DNA from: Thamnaconus septentrionalis
Lineage: Eukaryota; Chordata; Actinopteri; Tetraodontiformes; Monacanthidae
Assembly (NCBI GenBank): GCA_009823395.1
Contig: CM020506.1
Coordinates: forward strand, 1-64,000
DNA: 64,000 nt
Reading direction: 5' to 3'
Under the pieces are notes generated by a model. That model worked only from the letters and a program-made list of their open reading frames with translations. It did no database searches and was not told where the DNA came from. Of this stretch, positions 22,870-31,420 are shown one piece after another (positions within the stretch are counted from its first letter, which is position 1; each line of letters starts with the position of its first letter). A program made the position numbers and the translations under genes.

Positions 22870-22902
22870 TCCTCCAACAGTCGAGGAGGCAACATCTTTT
22901 TT

Positions 22903-22977
22903 GTGTGCTCTTTGTTTTTTTCACCTGAGGAAGACTGATTATAGTTGAAACGTCGTGAATTTTTTGTTTTAGCACAC
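22903..22977 (+). ncRNA. Hammerhead ribozyme, PLE-A 3' pLTR
   Basis: Identical core to the 5' pLTR: CTGAGGA 22925-22931, GAAAC 22947-22951, GUC 22952-22954. A transcript spanning both pLTRs would carry two copies, allowing a dimeric ribozyme. Confidence 0.85.
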
Positions 22978-23113
22978 CTTCTTTAGTTGTTTATTTTTTA
23001 TTTTTTTATTTTTTATTTTTTATTAATAAATATATACAAATAAATAAATAAATAAATAATTTACACAATCACACACACACACACATACAATAAATAATTA
23101 AAAAACCCAATTC

Positions 23114-23264
23114 ATGATGGGGGACGGCTGGACTACTGTCCGCTATGGTCGCCCCAGGGGTCAACGCCCCCTTACTACCAGGGGGGACTGGCAGGTTGGA
23201 CGTCCTGATGGGCGGATGGCCCGCGCACCACCTCCCTCCTACGGGAGGGAGGACTTTTACAAAA
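23114..23264 (+). pseudogene. PLE-A ORF1 N-terminal fragment at 3' junction (best-preserved start)
   Basis: Uninterrupted MMGDGWTTVRYGRPRGQ onward, ending in YGREDFYKK and then (Pro-Asn)n from telomeric DNA. It supplies the undamaged version of the N-terminus broken at 17627. The hairpin CCTCCCTCC/GGGAGGGAGG spans the last codons. ORF1 in the long copy reads CCTATCC where this one reads CCTAACC. Confidence 0.75.
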
Positions 23265-23307
23265 AACCTAACCCTAACCCTAACCCTAACCCTAACCCTA
23301 ACCCTAA
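23265..23307 (+). repeat. Telomeric (CCCTAA)n tract 9
   Basis: Short tract between PLE-A and PLE-B, equivalent to tract 4. Confidence 0.9.
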
Positions 23308-24256
23308 CCTCTTGATCTGGCCCTAAACCTAACCTGTCTCTAACCCTAACCATTACTTGATCTGGCCCTAAACTTAACCTGTCCTAACCCTAACCATTTC
23401 TAGGTTTAGCCCTAAACTTAACCTAGTCCTAAACCTAACCATTACTTAATTTGGCCCTAAACCTAACCTGTCCTAACCCTAACCATTTCTTGATCTGGCC
23501 CTAAACTTAACCTGTTTCTAACCCTAACCATTTTGGATTTAGCCCTAAACCTAATCTGGCCCTAAACCTAACCATTACTTAATCTGGCCCTAAACTTAAC
23601 CTGTCTCTAACCCTAATTATTTTGGATCTAGCCCTAAACCTAATCTGGCCCTAAACCTAACCATTTCTTGATCTGGCCCTAAACTTAACCTGTCCTAACC
23701 CTAACCATTTCTTAATCTGGCCCTAAACTTAACCAGTCTCTAACCCTAACCATTATGGATCTAGCCCTAAACCTAATCTGGCCCTAAACCTAACCATTTC
23801 TTGATCTGGCCCTAAACTTAACCTGTCCCTAACCATTACCTAATCTGGCCCTAAACCTAACTTGCTAAACCTAACTTGTTAACCCTAACCTTAGTTGACC
23901 TATACTTTAGAAATGTTGTTATTTTGACTATGAGTGACCTTTGACCTATGGTAAATTTATAATTCATAAGACATAAATAGAAAAAACAAAAAAAGATTAA
24001 AATATTAAAAAAATGATTAAAAATGATTAAAAAGTGATTAAAAAATTAAAAAATTAAAAAATTTAAAAAAACATATAAAAAATATTAAAAAATTTAAAAA
24101 TATCTTTAAAAATTAATTCATGTTATTTTATTCATATAGTTCATGATTGTACGAGTTTAAAAATGTATTATTTGTATGTATTTCATGTTTTCTGTTTTAA
24201 AAAAAAGCGATGAGCGAAATTACCGAAAATAAGCGAGAGAAAAAAAAGCGATGGGG

Positions 24257-24292
24257 TATAAATAGGAGCTCCGGTTTTTGGGAGCTCATTCC
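24257..24292 (+). promoter_or_regulatory. PLE-B TATA box and initiator, copy 2
   Basis: TATAAATA 24257-24264 and TCATTCC 24286-24292, with 31 bp from the first T to the initiator A. Confidence 0.65.
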
Positions 24293-24392
24293 TGTTTGGA
24301 CCTTTCAACGGACAACATCTCCACTAACAAAGAGGCTATTTCTTAAGCTATAAGATTGCTGGCATTAGCCTAGCAACTTTTTTTGTTTTGTA

Positions 24393-24447
24393 GTGTGCCA
24401 AGCCTGAAGAAGGCCCGTCTCCGGGCCGAAACGTCGCGACGGCACAC
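24393..24447 (+). ncRNA. Hammerhead ribozyme, PLE-B copy 2
   Basis: GTGTGCC/GGCACAC stem I, CTGAAGA 24404-24410, long stem II GGCCCG/CGGGCC, GAAAC 24428-24432, GUC 24433-24435. The most stable stem II in the window. Confidence 0.88.
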
Positions 24448-24725
24448 ACAATTTTTTGTTTTTGTTTTTGTTTTTGTTTTTATTGATTGCAACAGCTGCA
24501 TTACTGTATTTGTATTTCTATTTTATTTGGGTTTTTAATAAATTTGTTTTTGAGCGGACACAGCAGTCCTTCTTTTTTCACCTTTTTGGGGGTTATTGGA
24601 ATAAACAATAGCATAAATACAATTCATAGCTACAATTCATAGCTACTTTAATAAATAAATAAATAAGAATTCATTGTTAATAAATAAATAAATAATTCAT
24701 AAAATAGTTAAAAAACACAATTAAA

Positions 24726-24870
24726 ATGGAGCAAGGCTGGACGGAGGTCCGCTATGGACGCCGTCGGAAGGAGCCTTACAACCAGCGGAGGGTCCAGTGG
24801 AGGAATGACTATGGGGGGATGGACAGCGCTAATTCTGGCCCCTCCCAGAGGGGTTGGAGACCTTTTCCTC
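24726..24870 (+). pseudogene. PLE-B ORF1 N-terminal fragment, copy 2
   Basis: Same MEQGWTEVRYGRRRK start as 12982, ending at the telomeric junction in the Pro-Asn frame. Confidence 0.75.
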
Positions 24871-24953
24871 AACCTAACCCTAACCCTAACCCTAACCCTA
24901 ACCCTTACCCTAACCCTAACCCTAACCCTAACCCTAACCCTAACCCTAACCCT
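24871..24953 (+). repeat. Telomeric (CCCTAA)n tract 10
   Basis: Keeps the same CCCTTA variant as tract 5, confirming the duplication. Confidence 0.95.
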
Positions 24954-25072
24954 TTGACCCTCCACCACCTTTGGGTGGTGGAACCCAAGGCTGGGAGATC
25001 TGCCTCACCAGCCCATTCTGAAGCGGAGAGTGCACTGGTTCTCTCCTTCGGGAGAGAACTCTTTTTTCCTTA
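24954..25072 (+). repeat. Unit C 3' module fragment, copy 2
   Basis: Duplicate of 13211-13328 with both hairpins intact. Confidence 0.8.
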
Positions 25073-26372
25073 ACCTTACCCGCCAGGTCCCGCAGTTTGG
25101 GTTGTGTGTGTGATGTGGTCCCTCACGCCTTTTTAGCCCTTAAAGTCCCTGACTGCCATGTCATATTAGACACCCAAACAAAGGCCTTATGCTAACCCTA
25201 ACCAAATTCGATTTATGCGCCTAAACAGAACCATTTGAGGTATGCGCCTAAATTTAACCCATATACAGGATGCCTATCCTAACTCCCTAGCCCTGTCCCT
25301 AACCCTAACCCTAACCCTGACCCTAATCTTGACTCTGGGCCTGAACCTGACCTCTTTGTGAGGACAGGAATGACGGCCCAGGGGAGAGATGGGTGAAGGG
25401 GAAGAGGAAAGGACGAGACAGTGGAGAGAGGGGGGTAGAGGAGGAGTGACCTTTCTCAATCCTTGACCTTTTCTAACCCTGTATCCTACTCTTGACCCTA
25501 TATCTAACCCATTTTGACCTATGTCCATCTATTCTTTTGAGCCACTCACGCCAACATTCCTGTGGGCCACTGGGGATATATAGTGAGCCATTATAAACAC
25601 AGACGATTGAAGACCACTGAGACAGTTGAGTCAATTTTTTATTAGCACATACAAGTGACATTAAAGGCATAGAGAAGAGCCAGAGATAGATAAGACAGAA
25701 GAAGAAGAGGAGTAGTATAGGAGAGCAAAGAAGAAGAACGGGAAGAGAAGAAGATCAAAGGAGGAAAAGAAGAGAACTTACCTGTTAAGAACATCACTTA
25801 CCTGGAACCCCTAATTGGAAGACAAAAACATAATTAGTTACAAATTAAAAACCTATAATTAGAGAAACTAATACTTACCAAAAAATTTATACTTACCTGG
25901 AACCCCTAAAAGGAAGAAACAAGACATATTAGTCAAAATTGGAAACCCTAAAAGGAGAAAACCTGTAAAAAGGTCATTTTAATTGAATTACTTACCCTGT
26001 TAAGTACTCACGGAGGGAAAACTATGCAAATCCCATATCAGGGCGCATAGAGTAGATGAAGGTGAGAGGAAATTCCGTCCTGGGCATGACGTTAAACTGC
26101 ACCCTGGAGGAGCAGCTGGGCACGGGCCCAAGTGGTGTAGGCCATACTAGGCTACCCACTCCTGTCGACCAGCGCCTGATGAAGGGCATGAGAGCCGAAA
26201 CGTTGCAATGAACGGTCGACTTCATTTCTAGCAAAGAACTGCTATGAAACAATTTTTGACCCTCCACCACCTTTGGGTGGTGGAACCCAAACTGGGAGAT
26301 CTGCCTCACCAGCCCATTCTGAAGCGGAGAGTGCACTGGTTCTCTCCTTCGGGAGAGAACTCTTTTTTCCTT
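25073..26372 (+). repeat. Non-coding telomere unit C, copy 2
   Basis: Duplicate of 13329-14629 with a better-preserved ribozyme. The minus-strand micro-exon GGGTTCCAG recurs (25802-25810 and a second near 25897). The shared exon box is at about 26086-26113 and is preceded on minus by CTGCTCCTCCAG, but no clear donor follows it in this family. Confidence 0.8.
26164..26220 (+). ncRNA. Hammerhead ribozyme, unit C copy 2
   Basis: GTCGACC/GGTCGAC, CTGATGA 26176-26182, stem II GGC/GCC, GAAAC 26197-26201, cleavage triplet GUU 26202-26204. Complete core. Confidence 0.82.
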
Positions 26373-26425
26373 AACCTAACCCTAACCCTACCCTAACCCT
26401 AACCCTAACCCTAACCCTAACCCTA
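26373..26425 (+). repeat. Telomeric (CCCTAA)n tract 11
   Basis: Between C copy 2 and T copy 3. Confidence 0.95.
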
Positions 26426-26877
26426 AGTTACTACCTAAAAGGGCATGTTGTATCAACGCCAAATGGCCTGAAACGTGCTCCAAACCACTTTCTGGGAGGT
26501 GATTTTTCGGAAAAACACTTGGCTGTTTTTTGCCACTCAAAGAATCTCCCATTGAAATGAATAGCGAAATTCAAACGCAAATATCGCGAGAACGGTAAGT
26601 CCTACGACCTTGGAACCTTGATCCGTCTGACATAATTCGGCCATGCTGAACACGCTGGTGCCGTCCCCGAGTCTCTACGACCTACGGTTCCCGAGATATG
26701 GCTATTTCCGGTATAACTCCGGAACCGGAAGTGACATCATCACGTAACTCGCGTCACACGTAGGTACACACCTCATACACATGTGTACAAAATTTCAAGT
26801 CTATAACTCATTCCATCGTGGAGATATGGACATTTTAGAGGATCGGGAATTTCCCGATCGTGGTTATTACCCCTGTA
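26426..26877 (+). repeat. T block copy 3
   Basis: 5' end truncated at AAGTTACTACC, about 32 bp shorter than copy 2. The right end is the usual GTACCTAACCC. Confidence 0.8.
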
Positions 26878-26921
26878 CCTAACCCTAACCCTAACCCTAA
26901 CCCTAACCCTAACCCTAACCC
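26878..26921 (+). repeat. Telomeric (CCCTAA)n tract 12
   Basis: Short perfect tract. Confidence 0.95.
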
Positions 26922-26950
26922 AGGCTCAGGGTGGATTCATAATTCCTATA
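26922..26950 (+). repeat. 29-bp remnant of an S-like 3' hairpin
   Basis: CAGGCTCAGGGTGGATTCAT resembles the S 3' hairpin. It is an extreme 5' truncation leaving only the 3' tip between two telomeric tracts. Confidence 0.6.
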
Positions 26951-27058
26951 CCTAACCCTAACCCTAACCCTAACCCTAACCCCTAACCCTAACCCTAACC
27001 CTAACCCTAACCCTAACCACCCTAACCCTAACCCTAACCCTAACCCTAACCCTAACCC
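26951..27058 (+). repeat. Telomeric (CCCTAA)n tract 13
   Basis: Contains CCCCTAA and CCACCCTAA slips. Confidence 0.95.
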
Positions 27059-27471
27059 TTCCCATGCCTAAACAGAACCCTAATTCGGAACGCCTAAACC
27101 TAACCTTAACCCTAATTTGGAACGCCTAAACTTAACCATTCCCCTCCCAAGCCTAAACCTAACCCTAAGTGGTAACAAACTTAAGCCCAATTTAAATGCC
27201 TAATCTGAACCTAAAATTTACATTATTGCCTAATCTGAACCTAAATTTGGACTACCAGCTCTAACCCTAACCTTTAACCCTACTTCGGTCACTGTCCTAA
27301 GCCCTATCCCGGATCCTAACCCCAAAACTTAACTCAAAGTACTGCAACCAAGACACTAAGCCTAAAATCTGAAATCGCCATTATTCACGCCTATTTTTGA
27401 AAGAAGTCGCTGATGAGGAATTCCAGCCGAGCTGAAATGAAGAGGCCACTGCAGGGGTGAGCCAAAAGTTT

Positions 27472-28064
27472 TTTATTGCGGAAAATGGAAAGGATACAGT
27501 TTCAGGAAATAGAAGGGAAGAATGACTTGAGAAAGGAAGAAGGGAAAGAAGAAGGACGGGAAGAGGAAAGCGAAAAGAAGAGGACACGAGGAAGAAAAGA
27601 AAAGAAAGAGATACCTACCTTGGACCTGTCCTGGGCATGACATTAAACTGCAACCTGAAAAGAAAGAGGGTTGGAGAAAGAGAGAAAGAAGAAGAAAGAC
27701 CAATTCGGACCTAAAAAAGAAGAAAAACAAAAGGCACAATTAGAGACAAACAATAACAACAACAATTATAAGACCCATACTTACCTGGACGATAAAGAAT
27801 ACCAATCGGGAACCTGAAAAAAGAGAAAAAAGAAAAAAACATTACAACAAGGAAAACAATTCGGACACAATTCCAATCGAAAACACTTACCTGGTGGCAG
27901 CGGATTTAGTGTTCCCACCTGAGGGTAAAGCAGCAGAAAAATGACAAAACAGTCAACTGCAGTAGATGACGGTGGGGTCAAATCAATAACACAAAAGAAT
28001 AAGACAATTCGAACTAATTCTAATCGGAAACACTTACCTGGTGGCAGCAGATGAGGGTTCCCAC
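27472..28064 (-). other. Minus-strand micro-exon series of unit E
   Basis: Read on the minus strand, four short blocks each lie between a pyrimidine-rich AG acceptor and a GTAAGT-type donor: 28038-28064 (27 nt, donor GTAAGTGT), 27891-27918 (28 nt, GTAAGTGT), 27785-27813 (29 nt, GTAAGTAT), 27619-27654 (36 nt, GTAGGTAT). Intervening introns are 119, 77 and 130 nt. A last acceptor at 27536-27537 is followed 58 nt later by AATAAA (27472-27477 on +). The first two exons are homologous, so exon duplication is likely. Block lengths are not multiples of three in a shared way, arguing against coding. Splicing is inferred. Confidence 0.6.
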
Positions 28065-28329
28065 CTGAAGGAAAAGCAAAAAGAAGACCAAATAGTCTCG
28101 TGCTATGGATGACGGTGGGGTCAAATTAACAATTATACACACAATTGGAAAAAGGGAGAAATCAAATTTACAGCTAAAAGAAGAAGACAAATTTGAAGAC
28201 ACAAAGAAAGTCAAGAAGAAAGTCCAGAGAGAAGAGAAGAAAAGAAGAAGGAGGAGAGGAAAGAATGGGACAGAGGGAAAGACCCGGAGCCCAGAAAAGT
28301 GGCCAAGGACAAACATCCTTGGTCCCTTC

Positions 28330-28390
28330 AGGTCGGCCACTCGCCTGAAGAAGGCAAAAGAAGCCCGAAACGTCGCGGCAGCGCCGACCT
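28330..28390 (+). ncRNA. Hammerhead ribozyme, unit E
   Basis: AGGTCGGC/GCCGACCT outer stem, CGC/GCG inner stem, CTGAAGA 28345-28351, stem II GGC/GCC, GAAAC 28367-28371, GUC 28372-28374. Confidence 0.83.
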
Positions 28391-28555
28391 TTTATCCACT
28401 TGAGACGTCAAGAAGGACAATTTTTTGAACCCCCACCACCTTAGGGTGGTGGAACAAACTTGAAGACAAAAACCAGAACCCGGAACAGGCCTTCCCACTC
28501 CACGGCAGGCCCTGCACCGCCTGCCCTAGGCTCGGGACGTGGCTTTTTTTCAAAA

Positions 28556-28650
28556 ACCTAACCCTAACCCTAACCCTAACCCTACCCTAACCCTAACCCT
28601 AACCCTAACCCCCTAACCCTAACCCTAACCCTAACCCTAACCCTAACCCT
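28556..28650 (+). repeat. Telomeric (CCCTAA)n tract 14
   Basis: Several CCCCTAA and CCTACCCTAA slips. Confidence 0.95.
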
Positions 28651-28680
28651 ACTCGGCCGAAACGTTGCGCGTACGCCGTC
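28651..28680 (+). ncRNA. Hammerhead ribozyme 3' half, unit E2
   Basis: GGCC, GAAAC 28659-28663, GUU and the stem I 3' arm remain. The CUGANGA half was lost by truncation at the telomeric junction. Confidence 0.6.
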
Positions 28681-28833
28681 TAACACTAGCTAAAAACACG
28701 CTATGTGTAAATTTTTGGACCTCCCACCACCTTAGGGTGGTGGACCTAAAGGCTGGGAAGCCTACCCAAACATGCCCACTCCGTCGCAGAGAGTGCACCG
28801 TCTCCTCTCTTCGGAGAGGAAACTTTTTTCCTG
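28651..28833 (+). repeat. Unit E2, extreme 5' truncation
   Basis: Starts inside the hammerhead stem II, then CCACCACC/GGTGGTGG hairpin, GAGAGTGCAC, 3' hairpin CTCCTCTC/GGAGAGGA, TTTTTTCCTGAACCTAACCC. Only the 3' module of a family related to D and G survives. Confidence 0.75.
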
Positions 28834-28877
28834 AACCTAACCCTAACCCTAACCCTAACCCCTAACCCTAACCCTAA
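28834..28877 (+). repeat. Telomeric (CCCTAA)n tract 15
   Basis: Short tract with one CCCCTAA. Confidence 0.95.
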
Positions 28878-29107
28878 ACAAAACAATAAAAACATACTTA
28901 CCTGAAACACATTCACTCAATAAATACATACTTACCGGAAATACACATTCACACAATTTAATTATACTATGGAATGGACGGAGGTCCGTTACGGCCGCCG
29001 CCGTCAACGGCCCAACCCCCCACAAAGGGACAGGGGTTACGGGAACTCCGCTGGGTGGGCGGAGCGTGCACCGGCTTCCTCCTTTAGGAGGAGGCCCTTT
29101 GTCCCTC
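28878..29107 (+). mobile_element. PLE ORF1-start fragment H2
   Basis: A-rich leader with two repeats of CAATAAA followed by ACATACTTACC, then ATG at 28969 beginning MEWTEVRYGRRRQ and a basic Pro/Arg/Gly peptide. It ends after hairpin CCTCCTTTAGGAGG at the telomeric junction, in the Pro-Asn frame. No ribozyme is present because the fragment starts downstream of it. Confidence 0.7.
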
Positions 29108-29171
29108 AACCTAACCCTAACCCTAACCCTAACCCTACCCTAACCCTAACCCTAACCCTAACCCTAACCCT
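29108..29171 (+). repeat. Telomeric (CCCTAA)n tract 16
   Basis: Same slip pattern as tract 6. Confidence 0.95.
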
Positions 29172-29650
29172 GACTATAGCGCCACCTAGGTGAAAAAAGT
29201 TACTACCTAAAAGGGCATGTTGTATCAACGCCAAATGGCCTGAAACGTGCTCCAAACCACTTTCTGGGAGGTGATTTTTCGGAAAAACACTTGGCTGTTT
29301 TTTGCCACTCAAAGAATCTCCCATTGAAATGAATAGCGAAATTCAAACGCAAATATCGCGAGAACGGTAAGTCCTACGACCTTGGAACCTTGATCCGTCT
29401 GACATAATTCGGCCATGCTGAACACGCTGGTGCCGGCCCCCGAGTCTCTACGACCTACGGTTCCCGAGATATGGCTATTTCCGGTATAACTCCGGAACCG
29501 GAAGTGACATCATCACGTAACTCGCGTCACACGTAGGTACACACCTCATACACATGTGTACAAAATTTCAAGTCTATAACTCATTCCATCGTGGAGATAT
29601 GGACATTTTAGAGGATCGGGAATTTCCCGATCGTGGTTATTACCCCTGTA
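29172..29650 (+). repeat. T block copy 4 (long form)
   Basis: Begins at GACTATAGCGCC like copy 2 and ends at GTACCTAACCC with a perfect GATCGGGAA/TTCCCGATC inverted repeat. Confidence 0.8.
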
Positions 29651-29777
29651 CCTAACCCTAACCCTAACCCTAACCCTAACCCTAACCCTAACCCTGACCC
29701 TAACCCTGACCCTGACCCTGACCCTGACCCTGACCCTGACCCTAACCCTAACCCTAACCCTAACCCTAACCCTAACC
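29651..29777 (+). repeat. Telomeric tract 17 with CCCTGA variants
   Basis: A central run of about seven CCCTGA variant hexamers (29694-29740) lies inside canonical repeats. Confidence 0.9.
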
Positions 29778-30496
29778 TAGACCTAACCATAACCCTAATC
29801 TGAATCCTAAACCTAACCCTAATTTGGCCCTGACATCTAAACCTAACCATTACCTAAATCTTATACCTAAACCTAACCCTAATCTGGCCCTAATTTCTAA
29901 ACCTAATCATAACCCTAATCTGAATCCTAAACCTAACCCTAATTTGGCCCTGACATCTAAACCTAACCATTACCTAAATTCTATACCTAAACCTAACCCT
30001 AATCTGGCCCTAATTTTTAATCCTAACAGTAACCCTAATCTGATCCCTAAAATTAACCCTAATTTGGCCCCAACATTTAATCCTAATCATAACCCTAATT
30101 AAAAATATACAATTTTTTCTTTAATTAAAAAATAATAAATAATAAATATAAAAACATTAAAAAATCTAAAACATAATAAAAAATCTTAAAATACATTAAA
30201 ACAATTTAAAAACATAAAAAATAAGTTAATCATTTTTATTAAAAACAATTTAAAAATCTAAAAAATAATAAAAATACTAAAACAATTAAAAACAATTTAA
30301 AAACATTTAAAAATTAAAAACTATTTAAAAACAAATTCTTTCTATAAAACAGTTAAAAATTATTTAAATATTTAAAAACAGTTAATATCAAGTTCAATTT
30401 CATTAAAAAATCCAATGGGATTACCTTATTCTTAATTTCATTATAAAGTGCTATTGTGCAAATGCGTTCATCGCTTTTTTCGTTATTTTCGTTTTT

Positions 30497-30535
30497 TAAT
30501 TAAAAGCCAAGCTGAGCAGCTAAGGAGTTCATTCC
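30497..30535 (+). promoter_or_regulatory. PLE-F promoter-like region
   Basis: TTAATTAAAAG about 30 bp before TCATTCC (30529-30535), the initiator word shared with A and B. Confidence 0.35.
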
Positions 30536-30602
30536 AGTTTTTTCTTTTGAGAGAGCAACATCGCCTGCTCGCAAAGCCACTCTAGCTTGCATCCAGTTTT
30601 AT

Positions 30603-30666
30603 TTGTGCCAAACTAACCTGAAGAAGACCCATCTTAGGGTCGAAACGTCGTATTTGTTTGGCACAA
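30603..30666 (+). ncRNA. Hammerhead ribozyme, PLE-F
   Basis: TTGTGCCAAAC/GTTTGGCACAA, an 11-bp outer stem I; CTGAAGA 30618-30624; stem II GACCC/GGGTC; GAAAC 30642-30646; GUC 30647-30649. Confidence 0.88.
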
Positions 30667-30865
30667 CTTCCTTTGTTGTTTATTTTTTTGTTTGTTTTTT
30701 GTTTTTGGATTTATAAATAAATAAATAAATAAATATTATAAATACCCTAACCCTATATATAAATAAATAAATAAATAAGTTGATTAGAACACATTATTAT
30801 AAATAAATACACACCTAATAAATAAATAAATAAATAAATATACAATAAATAAAAATATAATTCAT

Positions 30866-31018
30866 ATGGCGGACGGTTGGACAACGGTCCGTCGCAACAA
30901 TCGGGGGGGACAGCGTCCCCCCTTCTTTTATGGAGGGACCCGGCGGGACGGCGACCGCTATGGCGGGAGGGCCAGAGCTCCTTCCCCTCCTTATGGGAGG
31001 GGAAACAACTTCCGCAAT
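30866..31018 (+). pseudogene. PLE-F ORF1 N-terminal fragment
   Basis: MADGWTTVRRNNRGGQ start, then Gly/Arg/Pro-rich sequence ending RGNNFRN before telomeric (Pro-Asn)n. Confidence 0.7.
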
Positions 31019-31061
31019 CCTAACCCTAACCCTAACCCTAACCCTAACCCTAACCCTAACC
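31019..31061 (+). repeat. Telomeric (CCCTAA)n tract 18
   Basis: Perfect short tract. Confidence 0.95.
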
Positions 31062-31311
31062 TGGAATAAAAAACAATAAACCATACTTACCTTTAATACA
31101 CTCATACAATAAATTCATACTTACCATTACATACAATTTAAAAACAATAAATACTTACCTGATGGAGTGGACGACAGTTCGTTACGGCAAGCGCCGTCAG
31201 CAACCCCGCCCCCAACAGCAGGACAGAAGGCGGGACCAGGGTTTCGGGAGGGTCAGCAGGGGGATGGAGAGTGCTCGGGCCTTCTCCGGAAGGAGGAGGC
31301 CCTTTTCTCCT
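31062..31311 (+). mobile_element. PLE ORF1-start fragment H
   Basis: Leader with CAATAAA + CATACTTACC words repeated three times, then ATG 31162 starting MEWTTVRYGKRRQ. It ends at hairpin CTTCTCCGGAAG and telomere. Closely similar to H2 in layout. Confidence 0.7.
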
Positions 31312-31420
31312 TACCCTAACCCTAACCCTAACCCTAACCCCTAACCCTAACCCTAACCCTAACCCTAACCCCTAACCCTAACCCTAACCCTAACCCTAAC
31401 CCTAACCCTAACCCTAACCC
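31312..31420 (+). repeat. Telomeric (CCCTAA)n tract 19
   Basis: Joined on the right to the last ~1.5 bases before the S 3' hairpin, so the S array begins with a hairpin fragment. Confidence 0.95.

Larger units (their letters stand above)
15874..23264 (+). mobile_element. Penelope-like element A, long copy in partial tandem
   Basis: A 5'-truncated copy (15874-17626: endonuclease end plus pLTR) is followed head-to-tail by a long copy (ORF1, RT, endonuclease, second pLTR). 15874-17770 matches 21330-23264 almost base for base, an offset of ~5455. This is the partial-tandem pLTR layout typical of Penelope-like elements. The left end is a truncation fused to telomeric DNA. The right end lies in ORF1 after a hairpin and runs into CCTAACCC. 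Coding strand on + means the RNA 3' end faces the centromere, the orientation expected from priming by a telomeric G-overhang. Confidence 0.9.
23308..24870 (+). mobile_element. PLE-B pseudo-LTR, copy 2
   Basis: Copy of 11580-13126 (offset ~11.74 kb) with cleaner ribozyme and promoter. The minisatellite 23308-23895 is built on CTGGCCCTAAAC, CCTAACCATTTCTTGAT and GGATCTAGCCCTAAAC. The AT-rich tract follows at 23990-24210. No RT remains. Confidence 0.85.
27059..28555 (+). repeat. Non-coding telomere unit E
   Basis: About 1.5 kb. Its left part has words such as CCTAAACAGAACC shared with S. A purine-rich tract (27480-27610) and a minus-strand micro-exon series fill the middle. An intact hammerhead, the CCACCACC/GGTGGTGG hairpin (near 28434-28453) and a GC-rich 3' end lead into AAAAACCTAACCC. 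No + ORF is convincing. Confidence 0.8.
29778..31018 (+). mobile_element. PLE-F pseudo-LTR
   Basis: Third family with the A/B plan: telomere-like minisatellite (29778-30095) built on CCTAACCATTACC and AATTTGGCCCTGAC, AT-rich tract (30096-30480), promoter-like TTAAAAG plus TTCATTCC, hammerhead, TAAA tract with a small embedded CCCTAACCCTA patch near 30745, ORF1 start at 30866, hairpin CCCCTCC/GGGAGGGG, telomeric junction. Unlike A and B, it occurs once. Confidence 0.8.
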
